A model generated the notes under the pieces. That model saw only the letters and a program-made list of their open reading frames with translations. It ran no database searches and was not told the DNA's origin. Shown in pieces: positions 1-10,535 of a stretch of DNA of 64,000 nucleotides. The number at the start of each line of letters is the position of its first letter. Position 1 is the first letter of the stretch. The stretch comes from Siphonodentalium dalli (taxonomy: Eukaryota; Mollusca; Scaphopoda; Gadilida; Siphonodentaliidae). The translations under genes and the position numbers were made by a program. The stretch covers positions 47,594,194-47,658,193 of the forward strand of contig CP136069.1 of assembly GCA_032622095.1 (NCBI GenBank), given 5' to 3'.

Positions 1-1083
1 CTGCTATTTTGGTTTTGTGTGCAGCAGATATTTAAGAAACAAACATAGGGAGAAGCGATACGTTTCGCGTATATTTGGCCTTTGTGAATATAACATAATA
101 TAATTACCACGTTAAACACAGTCTCTGCCACTAATTATAAGTCGAATTTTGTTTGAAGATAACAGATGGCTCTCCTTTGTATTTTGATAAATTGCGTGCA
201 TAGTATACCGCCCTTCAGTATTGTGGTAAAAGCGAAATATTCGTGTTTCATCACTTGACCGGAGGCAACTATGACTACTATTTTAAGAAATGGACAATGG
301 GAACTACCCATTTTACCCAGTACTCTACGAATAGCTCTCATACTATTCTATAACAGGAATTCATGTCAGGTTTGATATTGTAGATATACAAATAGATTAG
401 TATTAGTCAACATCGTAGATTTCGGCTTCTAGAAAAGGTCGCAAAACCAATGCATCCCATTAAATCCATTTTAACTATTTAATTACACATATATCACATG
501 ATTCAAGACAAAGTATACAGATAAAACTTATTTTTTCTGTTGCACCCATATTCCCCCATCATTTAGCGTACCACGACCATACTGTGTTGGAAAACGCTCG
601 TTAGTCGCAGTCCTTTTCAATAGAATAAACCAGGCAATTAAACAAACATAGCTTATTGGAGCTTCATAATTATGTCTACGTAATTTGACAGGTTTAATAG
701 AGGTCGAGAAATACACGAAATAGTGATATAACGGCTTAAATGCTCTGATAAAAATACTTTCCATGGCCCCATCCAAAATCAAGCTGTTTTCAATTTTTCG
801 TCATGAGGTGAAACAAACACTTTTATCAGTAGACTAACACGGAACGCTCTTTTCTGTTCCATGTCGTGAAAATGGACGTTTTTGTTTGGGACCCAATCAT
901 TGTGTTCAAAGTTGTATTTGTTATGACTTCAATGAGTCTTTCTGTGACATACATTGTTCGTTTTATTGGCGTGATAAAGTTATGATAATATCGCTAATTG
1001 TTTGTGGTGAATTGGCGATATAACGATCAGGAGGCGATTATCTATCTCTGATTTATCCGCACCATACGTCTCGTCTCGAAAAT

Positions 1084-1807
1084 ATACTTTGAAATATACT
1101 TTGAAAAAACATCAAGGTAAAACCACCCTACCCCAGGTTTTATTATTCGGTCGGTTTGTTTTGCCCAGTAGTGATGTCGTTTCTTCGCGTATATGGGAGT
1201 GTTTCCTTTGAATTGGGGGAGGCGTTTATGCTCGGGTGTTTGTCACTCAATATCCAAGTGCAGTTTATGTACATACAGAAGAGTCTCAGTGGAATTCGGG
1301 GAGGCGATGTCGGTACTTATGAGATAACTTCTAACAAAATGTATGCCAGTGTGATGGATACTTTCTTGATATATAGGTTTTTTTTGCAATTCGCTCGTTC
1401 GGATGTCGCTTTGGCGACTGAGCGCATGTCGTGGAGTGATCGGACTGATCAGTTTGACACGTTAGACACAACATGACTTTTGGAACTGATTACTTATTCA
1501 CAAAAATGTCTCTTTCTATCAAATTGACGCCACGGTTTGGTGGCCCGCTCAAATACCCACTAGAAACACCCTAGCCCTTACCCGGGGGAGGGTACCACCC
1601 GAGGGAGAGTAAATTTGATGGTATGGTGGGTGACACGCTCCAAATATCCCATAGGAACACCCCCACCCCTCACATCCGGGGTGTGGGTACCACCGAGGGG
1701 GTGAAAATGGGGTATGGACCATTTTCGAGAACTAAGTATTTCGGTAAATTTGACGGCAGGAGTGGATAGCTCGCTCCAATTGTCCCATAGAAATACCCCA
1801 CCTCATC
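1084..1807 (+). repeat. 724 bp inverted-repeat arm 1
   Basis: Reverse complement of 4713-5436, same length, with only a few mismatches seen by eye (for example near 1152, 1380 and 1574). It lies inside copy A of the 2.7 kb repeat. It includes an open frame (1156-1476, 106 codons) that also remains open in the inverted arm with one amino-acid difference. With the arms this similar, that is expected without coding function. Arm 1 is much closer to arm 2 than to the equivalent part of copy B. Confidence 0.85.
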
Positions 1808-2450
1808 CCTGGGGTGTTTCTATGTGATATTTGGAGCGGGCCACAGACCATTGTCATCAAAATTGGCCGAAATCCTTACTGTTCTCGAACATGGTCCATA
1901 TCCCATCTTCACCCTCTGGTTGTAACCCCCCCCCCAGCCCCGGATGTGAGGGGTGGGTTGCTTCTAGGGGTTATTTGAGGCGGGACACCCACACATACCA
2001 TCAAATTGGCCGAAATACTTACCGTTCTCGAAAATAGTCCATAATAGTCTGGGGGTGTTTCTATTGGGTATTTGGGCGTACCCCATTTCCACCTCCTAGG
2101 GTGGCACCCCTCGGTGAGGTGCGGGTGGGGGGTTCTATTGTGTATTTTGGTCGGGCCACCGACTCCTGCCAAATTAATTGGCCTTACCGTTCTCGAAAAT
2201 GGTCCATACCCCAGTTCTCCCCCTCAGGGTTGTACCCCCGGGGTGAGGGGTGGTGATGCTTTATTTGGGTATTTTGGGCGGGCAACCCATCCATGCCGTC
2301 AAATTTGCCGAAATCCTTACCGTTCTAGAAAATGTTCCATATCCCATTTTCACCCCTCCGGGTGATATCCCCGGTCGAGGGGTAGTGGTATTTCTATAGG
2401 GTATTTGCCCCCCCCCCCCACCCATGCCGTCAAGAGATGATTTTTAGTTC
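1490..2450. repeat. C-rich ~100-130 bp repeat units, head to head
   Basis: Units share a pattern of GTTTCTAT, a TATTTGGGCGGGCCACC box, GCCGTCAAATTTG, CTTACCGTTCTCGAAAATGG, TCCATACCCCATTTTC and a (T)ACCCCCGGGGTGAGGGG block. Units left of about 1805 read on the minus strand and units right of it on the plus strand. The turn is a hairpin, with CATAGAAATACCCC at 1786-1799 facing GGGGTGTTTCTATG at 1811-1824. The same array is in copy B (about 13440-14385). ORFs called across it are low-complexity Pro/Gly/Thr-rich translations of the repeat. Confidence 0.75.
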
Positions 2451-2707
2451 CCAAAAGTCATGTTCGTCCATGATATTAGATATATCAAACCGCCATACAA
2501 CAGACCGTGCATTCGTCGTGATTTATGGAGGGCCGAAAGGGTCATAATTCTAACTTACTATTTTAACTCTAACATAATATTTAAATTCTAATATTTAATT
2601 CTAAGGCCAAACAATAAAGAGTTTTGGTTCTCCGGCCCGCCGCATTGAATAAAAAGGGCCGCATTAGGCCTTTTTATTGCAATGCCTGATGTTATGACAA
2701 ATGTAAT

Positions 2708-3880
2708 AGAACACACACAGACAGACAGAAAGACAGACGGCACGATTTGATTCCTTGTGTATGAATTTAATGGTAATTGGTACTAACAATATTTGTTATC
2801 AGTTTTTGGTGACCCTCCCGTCCCTATTTCGGACTCAAGACGCGCCACTTTTGTCACCATTCAACCACACGCTTAGACTTATTATGGAGATGCATATATA
2901 TAGAATTGGTGAAAATTGGCGAGTATACAAATTCGTATCAAATTTAAGATCCCCATATCTCTCACCCAAACGGCACCACGCGATTAGATTCCTCGTATAA
3001 CGGAGAAGAATATGTATCAATCTGGTGGACATCGGCGGTAAACATATTGTTATACTATTTTGTGTCCCTCTCACCTCTATGCACCACTGACTCGAATGGC
3101 CCCACTTGTGACATACTTAGACCACAAAATTACACTCCTGGTCTGATATCATGGAGATGATTAAGTTTAGTGCTAATCGGCGACGAAACAAATTGTTATC
3201 AAATTTGGTGAAAAACCACTCCCCTCCCATCTCTCACCAAAACAGCACCAATATGGCGTCTTTAAATCACATGATTAGATTCCTCGTATCATGGAGAAAG
3301 AACGTGTATCAATTTGGTGGAAATTGGCGCTAAAAATATTTTGTATAAATTTTGGTGCCCCTCGATCTCCCTTTCATTGCACCCCTGACTCGAATGAGGC
3401 CACTTTGTCAGATTTAAGCCACACCATTAGACTCCCCGTACCATGGGGATGATTTTGTATAAGTGTGGTGGCAATCGGCGACTAAACCCATTCTTATCAA
3501 ATTTAGTGCCCACCCCCAATATCTCACCCAAACGACACCAATTTGGCGTCTTTAAATCGCACAATTGGATTCCTTGTATCATGAAGAATGATATATATCA
3601 ATTTGGTGGAAATCGGCGCTAAAATTAGTTTTTATCAATTTCTGTGCCCATCTCCCCTTCCGTGTATCCCTGACTCGAACGACGACGCCACTATTGACAT
3701 ATTTAAACCACACAATTAGATTATTCATATCATGCTGATGATTATATGTAAGTTTCGTGGCAATTGGCGAAAATTCTAACCCGCACCAATATCTTTCTCG
3801 TAAAAAGTTACCCATAGTAGATCCCTTTGGTATCATCTAGATGTGCCCCTGTAAATTTCTATAGAACACAAACAGACAGA
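2708..3880. repeat. ~290 bp tandem array ending in a dispersed-element tail
   Basis: About four diverged units with a period near 270-290 bp. The anchor ATGGAGATGATT-like word falls at about 2884, 3151, 3442 and 3732. Each unit contains TATCAATTTGGTGGAAATTGGCG, TCTCACCCAAACG and TTAAATCACACAATTAGATTCC-like segments. The array lies between CACACAGACAGACAG at about 2712 and ACACAAACAGACAGAGAGACAG at about 3868. The right end, about 3775-3912, matches the reverse complement of 53330-53415, so the array carries the tail of a dispersed element. Confidence 0.65.
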
Positions 3881-3937
3881 GAGACAGAAATTCGCAAATA
3901 TAGATATAAGATGTATTTGAGAGTGGGACATTGTGGC

Positions 3938-4633
3938 CGGATTCGTCATCTCAGGTTTAAAACTGGTCTACGTAAACCTCTAGGTTTAAACCGCCGTGAG
4001 TCAGCAAAATCCGTGGTTTAAACCTGAGACCGCAGGTCTAAGTGACGCATTCGTCATCTCTGGTTTAAACCTGGTCCAGCCAGACCAGAGGTTTAACAGT
4101 AGTGTCTCTGTATCGTCGAGATAGTTAAAAGTACTTTCCTAATGCGAACCGCCCCGTTTTATTGATTGCGAAAATCAATAATTACGACAGCGGTCATATT
4201 TTGATTGGAATTTATAAGTGAGAAGCAGTCACACATATAAAGCGTATGGGGATAATTTTTTGTCAAGTTCAATATTGTGTTTGCGTTTTATGAGCTTAAA
4301 CCGGCAACTAAACCATCTAATTCGGCGGTCCAGCTAAACCAGCTTTATCGAGGCTAGACTTGAGATGACGAATCCGTCTTTTCTTCATCGCGGTTTAGAA
4401 TTGTCAATCACTCGGTCAAATGGTGGAGCTGTAAATAATCCCGAGTGAGGGCGTGTCAAAGTGGCGACTGCCGACTCGTGTTATCATGTCACAGTTGATT
4501 CATTCGTACGCGAGCTTTGCTCAGATATGGACATGTTCCTAAAAATACTGGTGTTTTCTACGAATTCATTTGAAGGGTTCAACGTTTTAATTTTGACACC
4601 AAAACGATGCTACTGCATGACCAGATATGCTAT
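3938..4633. mobile_element. GGTTTAAACC foldback/MITE family, copy 1
   Basis: A 15 bp terminal inverted repeat CGGATTCGTCATCTC at 3938-3952 faces its complement at 4362-4376. The interior has repeated GGTTTAAACCTGG and TGGTCCAGC words in both orientations and an extra internal copy of the end at about 4043. The block 3993-4633, which runs past the right TIR, recurs at 37531-38125. No clean target duplication was found. There is no coding capacity. Confidence 0.6.
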
Positions 4634-4712
4634 ACTACGGTGGCTGATTTGCGACATGCACACAATATATATTATCTCGAGATCTCGACTTAATTATCTC
4701 GAGATCTCGAGT

Positions 4713-5436
4713 GATGAGGTGGGGTATTTCTATGGGACAATTGGAGCGAGCTATCCACTCCAGCCGTCAAATTTACCGAAATACTTAGTTCTCGAAAATG
4801 GTCCATACCCCATTATCACCCCCTCGGTGGTACCCACGCCCCGGATGTGAGGGGTGGTGGTGTTCCTATGGGATATTTGGGGCGTGTCACCCACCATACC
4901 ATCAAATTTACTCTCCCTCGGGTGGTACCCTCCCCCGGGTAAGGGCTATGGTGTTTCTAGTGGGTATTTGAGCGGGCCACCAAACCGTGGCGTCAATTTG
5001 ATAGAAAGAGACATTTTTGTGAATAAGTAATCAGTTCCAAAAGTCATGTTGTGTCTAACGTGTCAAACTGATCAGTCCGATCACTCCACGACATGCGCTC
5101 AGTCGCCAAAGCGACATCCGAACGAGCGAATTGCAAAACAAACCTATATATCAAGAAAGTATCCATCACACTGGCATACATTTTGTTAGAAGTTATCTCA
5201 TAAGTACCGACATCGCCTCCCCGAATTCCACTGAGACTCTTCTGTATGTACATAAACTGCACTTGGATATTGAGTGACAAACACCCGAGCATAAACGCCT
5301 CCCCCAATTCAAAGGAAACACTCCCATATACGCGAAGAAACGACATCACTACTGGGCAAAACAAATCGACCGAATAATAAAACCTGGGGTAGGGTGGTTT
5401 TACCTTGATGTTTTTTCAAAGTATATTTCAAAGTAT
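4713..5436 (-). repeat. 724 bp inverted-repeat arm 2
   Basis: Inverted counterpart of 1084-1807. Its inner edge (4712) abuts a palindromic run of CTCGAGATCTCGAG words at about 4675-4711, and its outer edge (5436) abuts a different palindromic repeat. No target-site duplication was found at the outer edges of the pair, so a transposon-end interpretation is not secured. Confidence 0.85.
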
Positions 5437-5519
5437 CTGATTCCAGGTTTCAAAATATTCGCATGCAGAGCTTATATATCTTTGATGTCAAATTTAAAGA
5501 TCGTCATATGGCGCCTTTA

Positions 5520-5890
5520 ATCTATGCCTCACATATATACGAAAATGCATTGGCCTAACAATATTTACCCTGATATTGTAAACTAGTGCATGCTCTTATA
5601 TATGCGAGGCGCTATATGAGCGACTCGTATATGCACAGGTTCTTAATGCTGCACCAGCGCAGCTTCCGTCGCGAAAGAGCTAATTGACAACGATCGGTAT
5701 TTTCGTCTGCGTTTGTAAGAGACGAACGTTGTGTATCAGGCTGACACAAATTCGCAACATGTTAACTCTTTCATGAAGGGAGCTGCGCTGGCGCAACATT
5801 AACGACCCTGTGCCAATGCACTCTATTGTATATTCGAGTCGACCATAGGTCGCCTCGCATATATAAGAGAATGCATTGGCCTAACAATTT
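5520..5890. mobile_element. Palindromic MITE-like element
   Basis: The left arm (about 5545-5690: CTCTTATATATGCGAGGCG ... CCAGCGCAGC ... GAAAGAG) pairs with the right arm (about 5768-5885: CTCTTTC ... GCTGCGCTGGCGC ... GCCTCGCATATATAAGAG). The ~80 bp loop includes CGTCTGCGTTTGTAAGAGACG. A third partial copy of the end lies at about 6062-6106. There is no ORF and no clear target duplication. Confidence 0.6.
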
Positions 5891-6060
5891 TTTATTATTT
5901 TTTTTATCAATTTTTCTTACATTCTTTAACAATTTTTAACTTTTGTTATAATTCTCCTTACATTCTTTAACAATTGTTATCGTTTTTTACAATTTGTTCT
6001 TACATTTTATAACAGTTTTTATCGTGTGTCTTATATTCTAAAACAATTTCTTACGTACGC
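5891..6060. repeat. T-rich ACAATTTTT/CTTACATTCTTTAAC low-complexity repeat
   Basis: Several diverged copies of a ~35 bp unit (TTACATTCTTTAACAATTTTTA-like) between two copies of the palindromic MITE end. Confidence 0.5.
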
Positions 6061-6106
6061 AAGGCGACCTACGGTCGAGTCGCATATATAAGATAATGTA
6101 TTGGCA

Positions 6107-8040
6107 TATGGTATTCCCAAAAAATCTGGAAGCTCCCGTCATCAAAGGGTTAAAACTTCCACTTTAAAAAGTCGGTATCATCCTATTACCGGGACCGGGA
6201 CAGCGTATATATATGGTATATGGTATGCATCAAATACCTGACCGGTATGCATAAAATACCGGACCGGGATGCATCAAAATCGAGCAAAATTTCAGGATTC
6301 AGACGGACCAGCGCTGGAATACCCAGCAGTGATTCATCACGTCAGGTCGCCTCACGAAATCATGTGCACCGAGCATGTATCATACGAACCAATCACCGAG
6401 CATGTATCATACGAACCAAGCTTATTGGCGGTCTGGAATACAGCTGTCTGATAATATACACCATATGTGAACAAAATAAAAACAAAATAAACATTGTCAT
6501 TCTTTGGAAGCTATATCGTACACACATCGGGTGTGGTTTTCTAGTGAAAAGTCTGACCTGGTTCGTTACAGCCTGTGAAGTTACATAACTAGTAATAGCA
6601 CAATACTATACGGATAATTTACTTTACCTGTTATCAGCACTGCGACTAGAAGGATGGCAAAATAACTCATCTTCTAAATGTAGTTAACAGATGAAGTCGC
6701 AGCTGGTTGAGGGATGTGATCCGGAATATCATGTCGAGTCCGTGTATACACTTGAATGACGATAACACGTGCACTAATATTTGCATTGCAAGCTTATTGA
6801 ATATTCAAACTTTTAGTATGGATGCACTAAGCAGCTGAGTGCACGAACAATCGATATCTGGTCAAATTCATGTTGAATATTTTTGTGATATAACGTCTAT
6901 CATTTTTGCAGTTACGTGTAGAAACACAAGAGCAGATTGTGCTCGAGTGTTTTACAATCTGATTTTGTTAAATTATGCTATATTGGGCTTCGAATGTTGT
7001 TGTTGTAATTAGATGTTTGGAAATATGCTGGTCGTCAGAGGTTTAGACCAGGAAGTAATTTGTAATGAAGGTTTTTTTTTAACTTATTTTGTGCGGAAAA
7101 GTGTTCTGAATCAACTATCCAAAATCCGCTTAAATCCGCCTTGAACAAAATGTTCTATTCCGATGGCGTCCATGATGACAGTTGGTATGCTGATTTTATG
7201 TGGTAGGTCTACCAGCTAATGCCAAATTAGTAACACATTTAAATATACACAGACAATGCTCGGCTTTAACCCATATACTTATGTAGAATGTCTGTACATA
7301 ATGGCCGCCAGAATTGATAAAATCAAATGAAATTTTAATTTTTTTTGCAAAATTGAATCGCTAGTCCTATAAGAGTAAACAGACGCTCCAAGTATGCGCG
7401 GGCGAATGGCAGCAGAGTACAAGAGGAACTTTGATACGATATTTGCGAATTTGTCTCTAATATGTATCACGAGAGAGCAAGGGAAAGCAGCGTATCGTAC
7501 AACGGTTAAATCTGGAATGTCGGGTACCAGAAGTGGAAAAATAACGCAGTCATGATCATTACTGAGTAAATTGAATCGTCTGATATATGTGTAATTGGAA
7601 CAGTTAAATTGGATTTTAAATGGATGTACTGGTTCTCGGACCTTTTCGAGAAGCCGAAATATATGTACTCAGATTTATCACGAATGTGACCCATCGTTTA
7701 TTTTTATATTTCCAACATCAAACCTTTCACAATACACTGCCATAGTATGCGACATATGCATAGGATGCTGGTTAATATACAGTCTAGATCATACTGTCCG
7801 TGTTTTAATATAGTAGTCGCTGTAATACTTCCAATGTTACCCGGCGTATATAAGGTTAATTTGGAAGTCAATATCTAGCCATTAGGTCCATAATTTATGC
7901 TTGGGAAACTGACTCGAAATTGAATAGCCTACACTATTCCGTTGAGAGTCGGTAATTTCCTATAAAGATTGTATTAAATCTTAACTTGTTGGACAGGCCA
8001 GTATGTGTACGGATAAGATTGGTACACGTGGTTGAGTGTG
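6107..8040. other. Non-coding, little recognisable
   Basis: Holds a short GGTATGCAT(C/A)AAATACC(T/G)GACCGG repeat (about 6222-6275) and a 2x 26 bp tandem (CCGAGCATGTATCATACGAA, about 6369-6420). Otherwise it is AT-rich sequence with short, uninformative ORFs. No RNA gene or conserved domain was seen. Confidence 0.5.
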
Positions 8041-8056
8041 GCTTTCAGATTTCCAT

Positions 8057-9830
8057 ATATACTAGTTCAGCCAGGGATTGAGAGACTTCGCTCTGACTCT
8101 TGATTCGAACGCTTCGTCGTAGTAGTTATGTTGTATTATTCTCCGTGGCCACCTGATGGGGTGCACTTGTATATAATTGTACAATAAATGTCATCAACGT
8201 GTTTCCAAGAATTCCATCTTAATGGTTAGAACCTGTGGGACCAGTAGTCCGAAAGAGTGGTACAGGTCATTGTGGTGCCGAGTAGCAGGACATTTCTTGG
8301 AATTCTTGGACAGGTGGTCACGGAAGAAAAAAATAAAGGAAGGAAGGAATAAAAGGTATGAGACAATTTGCAATTATTTGCCTTGATTCACAACTCTTTA
8401 TAGGTAGATTTAACTATAGTTTAAAAATGTTCCATCAATTTTTCCATATAAGGTATTCTTAGAAACTACTGTTGTGCCGGTATGTTTATTTTGAGTTGTT
8501 GTTGTTTCATTAATCGTTGCGTCGATTGGAAATAAATTAGCTCTGGTCAAAAGTTTTGTGCAAATTGGCCGTAATTATTAAAATTGAAAAATGTTATCAG
8601 CTAGAAGAAATAATCACTGGGATAAAAATTATGTGTCCAGAGCTATGGTATCCAAGAATTGGATGAGATTGGCTGACAATCAACGCGAGAATGACTCCCA
8701 GTGAATTATTAAATTATGCAGGGTAGAGATATGGTGAAGAAGACAAATTAGTAATCTGTCGATTATATTAGTTTTTAATTGAATAATATGCGAGTAAAGC
8801 GAAAAAGTTGTTCAGGGAATTCACAGTTATAGTTTAAATTGTTGCGTCAATTTTTCTATATTAGGGATGCTTGGAAATTACTGTTGTATCAGCGTTTTCC
8901 ATGTCAAATTGTTGTTTCAAAAATCGTTGCGTCGAATTGAAATAAAGATTGTTTGTTTTCGAGGTATTATTAGTTACATGTACGCTGGTCTAAATTATTA
9001 CACCTAATGCATGTTAGATAGGTATTAAATTTACTGATGATTTTAGGATGTTCTCAAGATAATCAGTATGAGTTTAGTGAGTTCTGGTTTTGAACGAATT
9101 CTGGGTTCAATTTTTGATAAAAGCTGTTATGTCGGTCAATTGAGCGTATAATATTAGTTTTATTGTGCTCAGATTATCCGTTTGAAAACATTAATTATTT
9201 ATGACAGTTTGTCAAGAAACTGGTTGCGTCCAGCGAGATATATCTTTAAATAAAAGAAATTAGTTGAAGTAATTCGAAAAATTTAAAATTAAAGACATTA
9301 TAGTCACTTGAAGTTTGAAGTATGGTTTAGGAATGTTCCAAATGGTTCCAATGTTTTGCAAAAACATCTACACGGATGGTCAGTGGTATTTTGTGTTACG
9401 ACACGTCCAGATTAGGTTGAAATGTGGAAAAGAATATATGTATATATATATATATATATCAAGGTATATGCAAAAATAAAAAAAGAAGAAGAAAGAATGC
9501 ATATAAAACTGATGGTGCCATTATTAACACTGTTCCGGGATATTAGAGTGTCTGTGAGTTATAACGGACCCATACATGATTCCATCATCATGTATGTAAA
9601 GTCTGGGGATGGCACAATTTCTCGGAACAAAAATAGTAAGAAAAAAGAGAACTTACCTTTAATGGAATTTAAATGGATCCGAAAATAATTCTATTAATTC
9701 CATGAAAATTGTACTGAACAAAGACACCATTTTTCATGAAAATTATACTGAATAAAGACACATTTTGAACTATAGCTATGTTGAAAACATTATCATTAAG
9801 AAATATATCCGTCCCACAAAAAAATTCCGA
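8057..9830 (+). repeat. ~1.7 kb dispersed repeat, copy 1
   Basis: Aligns in the same orientation with 49533-51342 over its whole length with moderate divergence. Both copies begin around a TATATACTAG (TATA-like) box, then share CGAACGCTTCGTCGTAGTAG, CCGTGGCCACCTGATGG, an ACAATAAAT poly(A)-signal-like word, and the block GTTTCCAAGAATTCCA ... TTGGAATTCTTGGACAGG, which is itself an inverted repeat. A 39 bp segment at 8226-8264 (TTAGAACCTGTGGGACCAG ...) is repeated at 9832-9870, at the right edge of this copy. The promoter-like left part and internal direct repeat suggest a remnant retroelement (LTR-like), but no enzyme domain is present. The ORF at 9422-9688 matches an ORF in copy 2 (50871-51209), but the differences are not mainly synonymous. 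Confidence 0.65.
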
Positions 9831-10535
9831 CTTAGAACCTGTGGGACCAGTAGTCCGAGAGAGTGGTACATTGCATCCGATCAAGTGGCGAAACACGAAT
9901 ATTTCGCTTTTGTCACAAGAATGATTGGTGGTATACTATGAACTTATCAGAACACAAAAGTGTAACATAGAGACTATCTTCAATGTATTCAATACTTGAC
10001 AAAAACTACGCTGGTCGTTAACCCGAAACTACGGATATATCCGGAATAAATGTGTTACGAAGCAGGAAAGTAAGATTTTCGAAAATATCCCTCACCGGCG
10101 ACACCAAAGCGCCTTACTCTTCCGTCTGATATATACCAGTTTGTGAGAAATTCGAGTACGGGAAAGATCAGATTGACAAGGACCGAAAATAATGCAATAG
10201 CGTCCATTAAAAGGCTGTCAAAATGGCCGCAAATCCAAGCCATGCTACGACGAAAGCAACATATTGGATAACCACATATAAGTGAAAATACGTATTGGTT
10301 ATTTACCAATATGTTGTTAAATATCTTTAAAGGTACATTCATTAAAATAGATCCAGCTCATCGGTCACTGCAACGCAAGTTAAACCCAATGATTTACGGC
10401 TTTAATGTTCGTGTTTTCTGCTTATAATGCATTCAACAGTCGAGCCAATAATTATAATTTCTGGCATGTAACACACGGAGTAATGTTTCGCCACAAAGTA
10501 CGTTGTTGTGTGCATTCGGAATGATGACACAGTAC

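Larger units (their letters stand above)
1..2701. repeat. 2.7 kb long direct repeat, copy A
   Basis: This segment recurs in the same orientation at 11937-14655 with only scattered substitutions and short indels. The copies end together just after the shared word TGTTATGACAAA and diverge abruptly beyond it. The left edge cannot be placed because the window starts inside or at the repeat. Near the right end is a hairpin (AATAAAAAGG ... CCTTTTTATT, about 2648-2678). Small ORFs on the minus strand (135-341, 528-782) survive in both copies but differ by amino-acid-changing substitutions, so they look non-coding. It could be a large non-autonomous transposon or a segmental duplication; no LTR signals or coding domains were seen. 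Confidence 0.85.

Noticed and set aside
528-782. 84-codon minus-strand ORF kept in both 2.7 kb copies (also 12464-12718)
   Set aside because: Most differences between copies change amino acids, with no sign of purifying selection.
1156-1476. 106-codon ORF present in both 724 bp inverted arms (also 5044-5364)
   Set aside because: Preservation follows from the near identity of the arms; copy B breaks the frame and no domain is recognisable.
2640-2701. Possible Helitron 3' end (hairpin followed by CTGA then T)
   Set aside because: Sequence shared between the two copies continues about 12 bases past CTGA, so CTGA is not the boundary.
10055-10342. 95-codon hydrophobic ORF, minus strand
   Set aside because: No recognisable family or exon signals; hydrophobicity is expected from AT-rich sequence.
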